DNA of 52,746 nucleotides from Oscillospiraceae bacterium (GTDB lineage Bacteria > Bacillota > Clostridia > Oscillospirales > Oscillospiraceae). The DNA lies in the NCBI GenBank assembly GCA_017465025.1, contig JAFTXM010000034.1, positions 1 through 52,746 of the forward strand. The letters are read 5' to 3'. The translations under genes were made by a program, and so were the position numbers. The notes beneath the pieces are model-generated. The model saw only the letters and a program-made list of their open reading frames with translations, searched no databases and was not told the origin of the DNA. Positions 14,702 through 22,980 of this stretch are shown one piece after another. How positions within the stretch are numbered: position 1 is the stretch's first letter; every line of letters starts with the position of its first letter.

Positions 14702-15805
14702 ATGAAGCTTGTACTGAAAGACCTGACGAAAATATACCCGCCCCGGGGCAAGGGCTCTGCCGGGGCTGTAGTTGCAGTGGACGGTTTTGATTTTGAAATA
14801 CCCGACGGGAAGCTTGTTGGGCTTTTGGGCCCTTCCGGCTGCGGCAAGAGCACGGCTTTGAACCTTATCTGCGGCCTTCTGGAGCCTACCCGCGGTCAGA
14901 TATTCTTCGGGGACGAGGATGTGACCGGGCTGCCTCCGGAAAAGCGGGGCGTTGGCATGGTGTTCCAGCACTATGCACTCTACCCACATCTGACCGTGCT
15001 TAAAAATATTCTCTTCCCCCTTGAAAATCTCCGGGGCAGTGAGAAGCTTTCAAAGCAGGAGATGCTCAAGCGCGCTTACGAGGCGGCAAAGGTGGTGCAG
15101 ATCGAAAACCTGATGGACTCCAAGCCCTCGGAGCTGTCCGGCGGTCAGCAGCAGCGTGTGGCCATAGCCAGAGCGCTTGTGAAAAGGCCGAGAGTTTTGC
15201 TTCTGGACGAGCCTCTTTCCAATCTGGATGCCAGACTTCGCTTACAGACAAGGGAGGAGATACGCCGCATCCAGCGTGAGACGGGGATAACCACCGTGTT
15301 CGTCACCCACGATCAGGAAGAGGCCATGAGCATCTGCGACATGATAGTGGTCATGCAAAGCGGCAGAGTCTGCCAGACGGGGCATCCCCAGAAGGTCTAT
15401 GAAGAGCCTGAAAGCCGCTTTGTGGCGGAATTTCTGGGCACGCCGCCTATCAATATGTTCTCTGCCCGTGTAGAGAAGGGCGGCCTGTATATAGGCGAAG
15501 ACAGGGTCTTTTCTGTGGAGGGCGCAGCAGAGGGCGAAGTTGTGGCGGGCATCCGGCCTGAGGGCTTTGAATACGACCCCAAGGGCGCACTTTGCTGCAA
15601 GATGAACAGAGTGGAGCGCATGGGCCGGGATGTGAGCGTGGTATTCTCCCATGCTGCCGCCATAAGTGCGGTGCTTCGCGCCATTGTGGACGCGGACGAG
15701 GCCCCCGGCGACGATGAGAAGGATATCCGACTGAGTATAGATGCGGGCAAGCTGCGCCTTTTTGACAAAGAGAGCGGGCAGCGGATTTACTGCACTCTGA
15801 GGTGA
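14702..15805 (+). CDS. ABC transporter ATP-binding protein (MsmK/UgpC/MalK type)
   Basis: A 367-residue sugar-importer ATPase. The Walker A is GPSGCGKST (43-51), the Q-loop is MVFQHYALYPHLTV, the signature is LSGGQQQR (145-152), the Walker B is VLLLDEP with Asp169-Glu170, and the H-loop is FVTHDQEEAM. The C-terminal ~130 residues form the regulatory TOBE/OB region of MalK-like proteins (MAGIRPEGFEYD-type strand). I place the start at 14702, with AAAGGA about 10 bases upstream; the 19 extra residues from 14645 do not fit the family. It leads an operon with two permeases and a binding protein. It is the only importer ATPase in the window and could serve the two ATPase-less importers as well. 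Confidence 0.88.
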   Translation: MKLVLKDLTKIYPPRGKGSAGAVVAVDGFDFEIPDGKLVGLLGPSGCGKSTALNLICGLLEPTRGQIFFGDEDVTGLPPEKRGVGMVFQHYALYPHLTVLKNILFPLENLRGSEKLSKQEMLKRAYEAAKVVQIENLMDSKPSELSGGQQQRVAIARALVKRPRVLLLDEPLSNLDARLRLQTREEIRRIQRETGITTVFVTHDQEEAMSICDMIVVMQSGRVCQTGHPQKVYEEPESRFVAEFLGTPPINMFSARVEKGGLYIGEDRVFSVEGAAEGEVVAGIRPEGFEYDPKGALCCKMNRVERMGRDVSVVFSHAAAISAVLRAIVDADEAPGDDEKDIRLSIDAGKLRLFDKESGQRIYCTLR

Positions 15806-15808
15806 AAA

Positions 15809-16699
15809 ATGAAAAAGAACAATCTCAAGGCGTGGCTTTATATGCTGCCGGCCCTTGCCTTTCTGGGGGTATTTCTTGTATACCCGCTGATAGATGTGTT
15901 CATCTACTCTCTGGAGGAGGGCTATAACTCCGCCTCCCAGACCTTTTTCGGCGTGGGGCTTTATAACTTCGGCTATGTGCTGCGGGACCCCTACTTTTTG
16001 CAGGCGCTGAAGAATACCTTCATACTTGTCATGATAACCGTGCCCCTTTCAACGGGACTGGCGCTTCTTATTTCTCTGGCGCTCTCTTCCGTAAAAAAGC
16101 TCAAAAGCCTTTTCCAGACCATATATTTTCTCCCCTACGTGACAAACACTCTGGCGGTGGGTCTGGTGTTCATGATACTTTTCAAAAAGACCCCCTACTC
16201 CGAGGGCCTTGTGAACCTGCTCATAAACTTCTTCGGCGGGCAGTCGGTGGACTTTATCACAGGGCCTTACTGGGCGAAGATGTTCGTGCTGTGCTTTTAC
16301 ACGGTGTGGGTGGTGCTGCCCTTCAAGATACTCATTCTCACCAGCGCCCTTGCCTCCGTGGATCAGCACTACTATGACGCGGCCCGGGTGGACGCTACGC
16401 CAAGGTGGAGAGTATTTACCCGCATCACCCTGCCCATGATCTCCCCCATGATTTTCTACCTTGTGATAACCGGCTTTATCGGCGCATTCAAGGCTTATTC
16501 CGACGCTGTGGCCCTTTTCGGCACTGACCTGAACGCCGCTGAAATGAACACCATCGTGGGCTATATCTACGATATGCTCTACGGAAACTCCGGCGGCTAC
16601 CCCTCCTACGCCTCCGCCGCCGCGGTGATCCTCTTTGCCATCGTGCTGACCATAACCTGCATCAATCTTATCGTCAGCCGAAAGCACGTGCACTACTGA
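15809..16699 (+). CDS. ABC sugar transporter permease (MalF type)
   Basis: A 296-residue permease with six membrane helices, starting 3 bases after the ATPase stop. The N-terminus LKAWLYMLPALAFLGVFLVYPLIDVFIYSLEEGY is the typical first helix, and the EAA loop is DAARVDATPRWRVFTRITLPMISP, with Asp replacing the usual first Glu. It forms the translocation pore with the 16710 product and couples to the 14702 ATPase. Confidence 0.88.
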   Translation: MKKNNLKAWLYMLPALAFLGVFLVYPLIDVFIYSLEEGYNSASQTFFGVGLYNFGYVLRDPYFLQALKNTFILVMITVPLSTGLALLISLALSSVKKLKSLFQTIYFLPYVTNTLAVGLVFMILFKKTPYSEGLVNLLINFFGGQSVDFITGPYWAKMFVLCFYTVWVVLPFKILILTSALASVDQHYYDAARVDATPRWRVFTRITLPMISPMIFYLVITGFIGAFKAYSDAVALFGTDLNAAEMNTIVGYIYDMLYGNSGGYPSYASAAAVILFAIVLTITCINLIVSRKHVHY

Positions 16700-16709
16700 G
16701 GAGGCTCAT

Positions 16710-17561
16710 ATGGAAAAAAGAAAAATCAGAAAGCCCCTGAGCCTTGGGCGTGTTCTCTGCTGGGCGCTGCTCATTTTCTGGGCGATTATGGTGCTTTTCC
16801 CATTTTACTGGATGATACTCAGCTCCGTAAAATCCTACAGCGCCTATAACAGCGAATATATCCCCAGCTTTTTCACCCTGCATCCAACGCTGGAAAACTA
16901 TTTCTACGCCTTTTCCACGGTTCCCCTGGGGGGATATTTTGTAAATACCCTTATTTTCACCATTGCAACCACGGGGATAATGCTTATAGTCATCATCCTC
17001 ATCGCCTACGCCTTTGCCCGCCTTGACTTTCCGGGGAAGGACTTTGTCTTTGCCCTGATCCTCGCCCTTATGATGATACCCAGTGAGCTTGTGGTAATAA
17101 CAAACTTTGTGACCATTACCGACTGGGGCATGAGAAACACTTTCTGGGGGCTTATCCTGCCTTCAGTCACCTCGGTTTTCTATATCTATCTTTTGAAGGA
17201 AAACTTCTCACAGGTGCCGGAGGAGCTTTACAAGGCCGCCAAGGTGGATGGCTGCAGCGACCTGCGCTTTTTATTCAAGGTGATGCTGCCCGTGTGTAAA
17301 CCTACGGTCATCACCGTTGTGATACTCAAGGTCATCGAGTGCTGGAACAGCTATGTCTGGCCCAGACTTATCACTGATGATGAAAGCTATTTCCTCGTCT
17401 CCAACGGTATACAGAGCATAAGGGAAAGCGGCTTTGGCCGGGAGAACATCCCCGCTATGATGGCGGCTGTGGTGGTAATTTCCCTGCCGCTTATCATACT
17501 TTTCCTTATCTTCCGCAACAAGATAATGGAGGGCGTTTCCAGAGGAGGTACAAAGGGATGA
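16710..17561 (+). CDS. ABC sugar transporter permease (MalG type)
   Basis: A 283-residue partner permease. The first helix is WALLIFWAIMVLFPFYWMILSSVKS, the EAA loop is KAAKVDGCSDLRFLFKVMLPVCKP and the C-terminus is FRNKIMEGVSRGGTKG. GAGGAG precedes its ATG. Its last codons overlap the binding-protein start by four bases (ATGA), so the two are translationally coupled. The order ATPase-permease-permease-binding protein differs from most CUT1 operons, where the binding protein is first. Confidence 0.88.
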   Translation: MEKRKIRKPLSLGRVLCWALLIFWAIMVLFPFYWMILSSVKSYSAYNSEYIPSFFTLHPTLENYFYAFSTVPLGGYFVNTLIFTIATTGIMLIVIILIAYAFARLDFPGKDFVFALILALMMIPSELVVITNFVTITDWGMRNTFWGLILPSVTSVFYIYLLKENFSQVPEELYKAAKVDGCSDLRFLFKVMLPVCKPTVITVVILKVIECWNSYVWPRLITDDESYFLVSNGIQSIRESGFGRENIPAMMAAVVVISLPLIILFLIFRNKIMEGVSRGGTKG

Positions 17562-19162
17562 GAAGATTTTTCAAAAGCCTTGCCCTTTGCCTTATGGCTG
17601 CCCTTATGCTTTTGCCCCTTACTGCCTGCCACGGCTCAAGGGGTCTGCCGGAGTTTGAGATACCGGAGACTCTTGACGAAGACCGGAGCTTTGAAATAAG
17701 CTTCTGGGCAAAAAACGACACCAACAAAACTCAGGTCAGCATCTACCAGAAGGCCATTTCGGATTTTCAGGCTCTCTACCCCAACATAAAGGTGAATCTG
17801 CGCCTTTATACCGACTACAGCCGCATCTATAACGACGTTATCACCAATATCGCCACCCAGACCACGCCCAATGTGTGCATAAGCTACCCGGACCATATTG
17901 CAACCTACCTCAGCGGCGACAATGTGGTTGCCCCGCTGGACGGGCTTTTTGCCGATGAAAAATACGGCCTTGGCGGTACGGAGCTTTGCTATGACTCCCC
18001 CACAATGGATGAGATGATACCCAAGTTTCTGGATGAGTGCATAGTAAACGGGCAGCACTACGCCATACCCTACATGCGCTCCACCGAGGCCTGCTATGTG
18101 AATAAGACCTATCTTGAAAAGCTGGGCTATGAACTGCCGGAAACACTCACATGGGACTTTGTGTGGGAAGTGGCGGAAGCGGCCATGGCAAAGGATGAAA
18201 ACGGCAATTTCAGACTCAACGGCCAGAAGGTCATGATACCCTTCATCTATAAGTCCACCGACAACATGATGATCCAGATGCTTTATCAGCTGGGCGCGCC
18301 CTACTCAAACGCTGCGGGCGAGGCGCTCATATTCAATGAGCATACAAGGGATATCCTCTCAACCGTTGCCTCCCACGCCGCTACAGGCGCTTTCTCCACC
18401 TTCAAGATATCCAGCTACCCTGCAAACTTCCTCAACGCCGGACAGTGTATCTTCGCCGTGGACTCCACCGCCGGGGCTACATGGATGGGCAGCTATGCCC
18501 CTCTTTCCGACATAAGCGAGGATAAGTTCGTGGACTTTGAGACGGTGGTCATGCCCATTCCCCAGTTTGACACCCAAAATCCCCGGATGATATCACAGGG
18601 GCCGTCAGTATGTGTGTTCAACAAGGCGGACCCACAGGAGGTACTGGCCTCATGGCTCTTTGCCCAGTTTCTTCTGACCGATGAGGTGCAGATAGCCTAT
18701 TCCCAGACCGAGGGCTACGTCCCCGTCACGGAAAAGGCGCGGCAGAACGAGGCCTATATCGACTATATGGCCAGAGCCGGAGAGGACAACGGGCTTTATT
18801 ACGATGTGAAGCTCAAGGCGGCAAAGCTCCTGCTTGAGAATACGGACAATACCTTTGTCACCCCGGTCTACAATGGCTCGGCTTCCCTCCGGGATGCCGC
18901 CGGACAGCTGATAGAAAATACCACAAAGTCCGTCCGCCGCGGCGAGACGGTGGATGATGCCTATCTGGACAAGCTCTTTGACAGCGTTACCAGTCTCTAC
19001 AGGCTGGATCAGAGCGGAGCCGCCCAGAGCGTGGGAAAAGCGGAGCTTGGACCCATGCCCACGGCATCCAAGGCACTTTTGCTGTCGCTGGCGGGCTGCT
19101 GGCTGGGAATAGGGGCTTACGGGCTTATAACGTTAATAAAAAAACGGGGCAAAAAGCCTTAA
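17558..19162 (+). CDS. ABC solute-binding lipoprotein with extra C-terminal membrane helix
   Basis: A 534-residue family 1 extracellular binding protein. The signal peptide ends in the lipobox L-T-A-C with Cys24. The mature start is a strand FEISFWAKNDTNKTQVSIYQKAISDFQALYPNIKVNLRL, and WMGSYAPLSD and MPIPQFDTQNPRMISQGPSVCVF are typical of the second lobe. Unusually, after a linker of ~40 residues the C-terminus has a hydrophobic helix (about 506-526, LLLSLAGCWLGIGAYGLITLI) followed by the basic tail KKRGKKP. The protein would then be anchored at both ends, by lipid and by helix, with the tail inside the cell. Ordinary members are ~420-450 residues. The start overlaps the permease stop. Substrate unknown. 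Confidence 0.85.
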   Translation: MRRFFKSLALCLMAALMLLPLTACHGSRGLPEFEIPETLDEDRSFEISFWAKNDTNKTQVSIYQKAISDFQALYPNIKVNLRLYTDYSRIYNDVITNIATQTTPNVCISYPDHIATYLSGDNVVAPLDGLFADEKYGLGGTELCYDSPTMDEMIPKFLDECIVNGQHYAIPYMRSTEACYVNKTYLEKLGYELPETLTWDFVWEVAEAAMAKDENGNFRLNGQKVMIPFIYKSTDNMMIQMLYQLGAPYSNAAGEALIFNEHTRDILSTVASHAATGAFSTFKISSYPANFLNAGQCIFAVDSTAGATWMGSYAPLSDISEDKFVDFETVVMPIPQFDTQNPRMISQGPSVCVFNKADPQEVLASWLFAQFLLTDEVQIAYSQTEGYVPVTEKARQNEAYIDYMARAGEDNGLYYDVKLKAAKLLLENTDNTFVTPVYNGSASLRDAAGQLIENTTKSVRRGETVDDAYLDKLFDSVTSLYRLDQSGAAQSVGKAELGPMPTASKALLLSLAGCWLGIGAYGLITLIKKRGKKP

Positions 19163-19167
19163 ATTGC

Positions 19168-19195
19168 TTGCGCTGTCAGCTTTTTGGTATATAAT
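19168..19195 (+). promoter_or_regulatory. Promoter of the small lipoprotein gene
   Basis: -35 TTGCGC (19168-19173), 16-base spacer, -10 TATAAT (19190-19195), 39 bases before the ATG. It suggests the lipoprotein can be expressed independently of the importer operon. Confidence 0.6.
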
Positions 19196-19233
19196 AACAA
19201 TATCCCTATTTAAAATTCAAAAGGAGAACAAAG

Positions 19234-19977
19234 ATGAAAAAATTTGTTGTACTGTTTCTTGCACTTTCTCTGGCCTTTTCCTTTGCTGCCTGCGCCAAGA
19301 CCGCTCCCGCAGAGGACGCAGCCGATGTTAAGGGCGAAGGTGTCATGACCTATGCCGAGTACGATGCCGCCGCGCTTGAAAGCGAAGTTGTGGTTGAGAC
19401 CTATGTTCAGGCCAAGCAGAGCTGGTGGAACGATCAGGCCACCCTCTACACCCAGGACAAGGACGGCGCATACTTCATTTACAACATTGCCTGCTCCGAA
19501 GAGGACTATGCAAAGCTGAATGTTGGCACCAAGATCAAGGTCACCGGCTACAAGGCTGAGTGGGCCGGCGAGGTCGAGATCATTGACGGCACTTTCGAGA
19601 TCCTTGAGGGTGAGTATGTTGCAGCTCCCGTGGATGTTACCGACAAGCTTGCAAGCGATGAGCTTGTAAAGTTCCAGAACCAGCTGGTGTCCTTCAAGGG
19701 CCTGACCGTTGAGCCTGCCAATGACGAAGGCGCAGCATTCCTCTACAACTGGGACGGCTCCGGCGCAGAGGGCACCGACTCTGACCTGTACTTCAACGCC
19801 TCCGTCGGCGGCAACACCTACACCTTTGTTATCGAGTACTACCTGTGCGGCGCAGATTCTGACGCTTACAAGGCAGTTCAGGCTCTCAAGGTGGGCGACA
19901 AGATCGACATGGAAGGCTTCCTCTACTGGTACGAGGGCGTTCAGCCCCACATCACCGCAGTCACCGCTGCAAAGTAA
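19234..19977 (+). CDS. Small beta-rich lipoprotein, possible tandem OB-fold
   Basis: A 247-residue secreted lipoprotein, not assigned to a named family. The signal peptide ends in F-A-A-C with Cys20. The mature part reads like two similar beta domains. The first (about 40-125) contains VVVETYVQAKQSWWNDQATLYTQDKDGAYFIYNI and KLNVGTKIKVTGYKAEWAGEVEIIDGTFEIL. The second (about 140-245) contains LVSFKGLTVEPAND and ALKVGDKIDMEGFLYWYEGVQPHITAV. The pattern 'strand, display of a small segment, then hVGxKIxVxGY... hhhGxxEIh' is that of bacterial OB-fold lipoproteins. It has its own promoter and AAGGAG site, and lies 71 bases after the double-anchored binding protein, with which it may share a substrate or partner. 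Function unknown. Confidence 0.7.
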   Translation: MKKFVVLFLALSLAFSFAACAKTAPAEDAADVKGEGVMTYAEYDAAALESEVVVETYVQAKQSWWNDQATLYTQDKDGAYFIYNIACSEEDYAKLNVGTKIKVTGYKAEWAGEVEIIDGTFEILEGEYVAAPVDVTDKLASDELVKFQNQLVSFKGLTVEPANDEGAAFLYNWDGSGAEGTDSDLYFNASVGGNTYTFVIEYYLCGADSDAYKAVQALKVGDKIDMEGFLYWYEGVQPHITAVTAAK

Positions 19978-19998
19978 TTTAAAACTTCAGGCAAAAAA

Positions 19999-20040
19999 CA
20001 GACCGCCGCAGATTTTTCCTGCGGCGGTCTGATTATTTTT
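19999..20040. terminator. Bidirectional terminator, lipoprotein / thrB
   Basis: The arms CAGACCGCCGCAG (19999-20011) and CTGCGGCGGTCTG (20019-20031) pair perfectly over 13 bases around a 7-base loop. An A6 run lies on the left and a T-rich run on the right. It sits between the convergent lipoprotein and thrB genes. Confidence 0.88.
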
Positions 20041-20917
20041 ATTCAAGTATCTGTGCGCCCTGCTTATCCACCTCAAGGGCTGAAATGCGAAGCCCCGGCA
20101 GGGGGAAGGCGGCGGCCTCCCTCATGTGTTCGGCAAAGCCGGGAGAGTCGGATATGCAGAGCATGGTGGGCCCTGCGCCGGAGATGCACACTGAGGCCGC
20201 GCCGCACTTATAGGCAAGACCCCTTGCAATATCAAAGCCCCGCACCAGTGGGATGCGGTAGGGCTGGTGCAGTCTGTCGTCCATTGCAAGGCGCAGAAGC
20301 TCCGTATCCCCGCTGCCAAGGGCGTTCAATAAAAGCGCAGCCCGGGAGACGTTGAAAACCGCGTCCTCTCTTGGCACATACTGGGGCAGCACTCTCCGGG
20401 CTTCCTCCGTGGAAAGCTCAAAGGGCGGGATGAGGGCTGTGAAATAAAGCTTGTCCGACACGGGGTAATGGACGGTGACAGGCTTGCCCGCAACCATTGC
20501 CGAGGCGCTCAGACCCCCGCAAAAGGCAGGCACCACATTGTCCGGATGCCCCTCAAGGGTGGCGGCTATCTCCAGAAGCTCCTTTTTTGAAAGCTTGAGA
20601 CTGTGCAGCTCGTTTGCTGCAATCACCCCTGCTGCCAGAAGGGAAGAGGATGCGCCCAGACCCCGGGATATGGGGATGCGGGTGTTGACAAAGCTTATGC
20701 GTAAGCCCGCAGGCTCCACGCCGCAGCGCTCCAGCACCAGCTTATACGCACTGTAGGCTAAATTGTCCTCATTCAAAAACCTGTCGTCACAGCCGGAGAT
20801 GTGAAGCCCCTCATCGCAAAGCTCGAAGTCCAGCTCATTATATAGCTGCCATGCAATGCCAAAGCAGTCAAAGCCCGGGCCCAGATTGGCAGAGCTTGCC
20901 GGCACTCGTATCTTCAT
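20039..20917 (-). CDS. thrB: Homoserine kinase
   Basis: A 292-residue GHMP-family kinase that phosphorylates L-homoserine on its hydroxyl in the threonine pathway. Family motifs: MKIRVPASSANLGPGFDCFGIA at the N-terminus, the ATP loop PISRGLGASSSLLAAG at about residues 87-102, and the third motif VCISGAGPTMLCIS near 250-263. Its ATG overlaps the thrC stop by four bases, giving tight coupling of kinase and synthase. The order thrC-thrB is common in Firmicutes. Confidence 0.95.
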   Translation of the reverse strand: MKIRVPASSANLGPGFDCFGIAWQLYNELDFELCDEGLHISGCDDRFLNEDNLAYSAYKLVLERCGVEPAGLRISFVNTRIPISRGLGASSSLLAAGVIAANELHSLKLSKKELLEIAATLEGHPDNVVPAFCGGLSASAMVAGKPVTVHYPVSDKLYFTALIPPFELSTEEARRVLPQYVPREDAVFNVSRAALLLNALGSGDTELLRLAMDDRLHQPYRIPLVRGFDIARGLAYKCGAASVCISGAGPTMLCISDSPGFAEHMREAAAFPLPGLRISALEVDKQGAQILE

Positions 20918-22386
20918 CCCAGGCCTCCCTCACGGATAATGGCTCTGACGTAATCGGTCAGCTCGTCCTTGTCTATAACATCCAGATGCAGCTCCTTTGC
21001 CTCTTTAAGGCCGGAGAGGTTTTTGGGCACGGGTACGGAGGATATAGCGCAAAGCTCATTCATCTGCTCAAACTCGTCGCCCTCGCCGCTGCCGCCAATG
21101 CCGGAGAGAACAGCGGCAGGGAATTTATAGGGAGAAGTGGTGGACAGTACCACGCACTTATTCTGGCATACGCCCTCTTTCTTGAGCTTTTCGAGCACCG
21201 AGAAGGCCACGGCGGTGTGGGGGTCGCAGAGATATTTCTCGTCTTTCCAGATGCGGCCGATAGTCTCAAGGGAGCTTTTTTCATCGGTATAGCCTGCGGA
21301 GAATACGGCCTGAATATTTGCAAGGGTAGCCTCGTCCACCTTGTATATGCCGTCCTCTTTAAGCGCCTTCATCCATGCGCTGACCTTTTCGTCATCCCCG
21401 CCGCAGGCAAGGAACAAAAGCCGCTCAAGATTGGAGGACACGAGAATGTCCATGGAGGGGGAGCTGGTGCGGATAAAAGGCCGCCTTGCGTCATACACGC
21501 CGGTATTTATAAAGTCATAGAGCACATTGTTGGCGTTGGAGGCGCAGACCAGACGACCCACAGGCAGACCCATCAGCTTTGCGTAGTAGCCCGCCAGAAT
21601 GTCCCCGAAGTTGCCGGTGGGAACCACAAAGTCAAGCTTGTCGCCAAGGCTTATTTCGCCCCTTTCAAGAAGCTGGGAGTAGGCGGTGAAGTAATATATC
21701 ACCTGCGGGGCGAGGCGGCCTATGTTTATGGAGTTTGCGGAGGATAAGTGCACAGAGTCGCTTTCATCCGACAGGGCGGCAAAGGCCTCTTTCACGCCGC
21801 GCTGACAGTCGTCAAAGTTGCCCCGCACGGCGCAGACCTTTACATTCGCACCCTGCTGGCACACCATCTGCGCCCGCTGCACCGGGGATACGCCCCCCTC
21901 CGGGTAAAATACCACGATCCCCGTGCCGGGCACATCGTGGAAGCCCTCAAGGGCGGCCTTGCCCGTGTCGCCGGAGGTGGCGGTGAGGATAAGCACCTGC
22001 TGCTCCATCCCCAGATTTTTCCTTGCGCTGGTGATAAGCTGGGGCAGCATGGACAGCGCCACATCCTTGAACGCGGAGGTGGGGCCGTGGAAAAGCTCAA
22101 GCACGTAATCCTCCCCGCAGGGGACGAGAGGGGCAATGCACTCATTGTCAAACTTGCCGCTGTAGGCTCTTTCCACAAGGCCTGCCATATCCTCAAAGTC
22201 GGGCAGGAGAGTGGAGAGCACCATCACGGCGCAGTCGCGCTCGGAGAGCTTTACACATTTTTCCCAGTCAAACTCTATGTTCATTATGGCAGGGTCGATA
22301 TAAAGCCCACCATCGGCGGCAAGTCCCTTCAAAACAGCTTCGGCAGAGCTGCAATTAAGCTCACTTCTGGTACTTTTGTACAGCAT
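20914..22386 (-). CDS. thrC: Threonine synthase
   Basis: A 490-residue PLP enzyme that converts O-phosphohomoserine to threonine. PLP lysine Lys107 lies in GPTSAFKDVAL, the phosphate-binding TSGDTGKAALEGF follows (about 131-143), and VPTGNFGDILAGYYAK is the second cofactor loop. The N-terminus MLYKSTRSELNCSSAEAVLKGLA is that of the long, bacterial-type threonine synthase. I choose the ATG at 22386; the in-frame ATG at 22410 overlaps the end of the HTH-ACT gene region and has no ribosome binding site. It lies just downstream of the HTH-ACT gene and upstream of thrB on one transcript. Confidence 0.94.
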   Translation of the reverse strand: MLYKSTRSELNCSSAEAVLKGLAADGGLYIDPAIMNIEFDWEKCVKLSERDCAVMVLSTLLPDFEDMAGLVERAYSGKFDNECIAPLVPCGEDYVLELFHGPTSAFKDVALSMLPQLITSARKNLGMEQQVLILTATSGDTGKAALEGFHDVPGTGIVVFYPEGGVSPVQRAQMVCQQGANVKVCAVRGNFDDCQRGVKEAFAALSDESDSVHLSSANSINIGRLAPQVIYYFTAYSQLLERGEISLGDKLDFVVPTGNFGDILAGYYAKLMGLPVGRLVCASNANNVLYDFINTGVYDARRPFIRTSSPSMDILVSSNLERLLFLACGGDDEKVSAWMKALKEDGIYKVDEATLANIQAVFSAGYTDEKSSLETIGRIWKDEKYLCDPHTAVAFSVLEKLKKEGVCQNKCVVLSTTSPYKFPAAVLSGIGGSGEGDEFEQMNELCAISSVPVPKNLSGLKEAKELHLDVIDKDELTDYVRAIIREGGLG

Positions 22387-22410
22387 AATTTCGTCTTCTT
22401 TCTTTATCAT

Positions 22411-22848
22411 TTATTCTATGGCAAGGAGCTTGGTCTGCTCCACGCCGGGGATTTTTTCCATCATCTGCAAAAGATTGCTGAAATCCGAGGCAAGCTCGGT
22501 CACGTCCAGGGATATGGTCACGCTGGCCCTGCCGTGGATGGGCAGACTCTGGGTGATGGTCAGTACGCTGCCGCCCGACTGGGATATGCAGCTCAGAAGG
22601 GCGCTGAGCACCCCCGGCTCATGGGTCAGCATCATGGACAGCACAGCCTTCCGCCCGCCGGAGAGGGCCATAGGCTCCAGAATATAGTCCTTGTACTTAT
22701 AATAGGTGCTGCGGGAAATGCCCACCTCCCGCACACACTGGCTCACATCCTTCTTCTTGCCCGACTCCATCATCCGGCGCACCTCAAGCACCTTTTCGTA
22801 ATATTCGGGCAAAATACTTTTGTGAATAATGAGGTAATTTTCCAGCAT
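22411..22848 (-). CDS. HTH-like/ACT domain protein of the PheB (UPF0735) family
   Basis: A 145-residue protein. The start MLENYLIIHKSILPEYYEKVLEVRRMMESG matches the PheB family, and AAGGAG lies 10 bases upstream of the ATG at 22848. Residues ~33-57 (DVSQCVREVGISRSTYYKYKDYILE) look like a small helix-turn-helix. The C-terminal ~75 residues (AVLSMMLTHEPGVLSALLSCISQSGGSVLTITQSLPIHGRASVTISLDV) are an ACT domain, which usually binds an amino acid. It begins the thrC-thrB transcript and is divergent from hom. Either regulation of transcription by threonine, or service as a detached ACT subunit for homoserine dehydrogenase, would fit. Neither is demonstrated. Confidence 0.85.
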   Translation of the reverse strand: MLENYLIIHKSILPEYYEKVLEVRRMMESGKKKDVSQCVREVGISRSTYYKYKDYILEPMALSGGRKAVLSMMLTHEPGVLSALLSCISQSGGSVLTITQSLPIHGRASVTISLDVTELASDFSNLLQMMEKIPGVEQTKLLAIE

Positions 22849-22889
22849 AAGCTCAAATCTCCTTGTGAAAAAACACATCAAAAAAACGC

Positions 22890-22918
22890 TTGTAAATGGC
22901 ACGTCCTTATGATACACT
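22890..22918 (+). promoter_or_regulatory. Promoter of hom-lysC-asd
   Basis: -35 TTGTAA (22890-22895), 17-base spacer, extended -10 TGA-TACACT (hexamer 22913-22918). It lies in the 132-base divergent gap with the HTH-ACT gene. Confidence 0.55.
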
Positions 22919-22980
22919 GTCTCTGTCAAAAATACAAGTGTTTTTCTTTAACGGACACAAGAAATTTTGGAGGTGCACAT

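Noticed and set aside
21748-22980. Long N-terminal extension of homoserine dehydrogenase
   Set aside because: The frame runs antisense through thrC and the HTH-ACT gene. GGAGG just before 22981 and the family N-terminus place the real start there.
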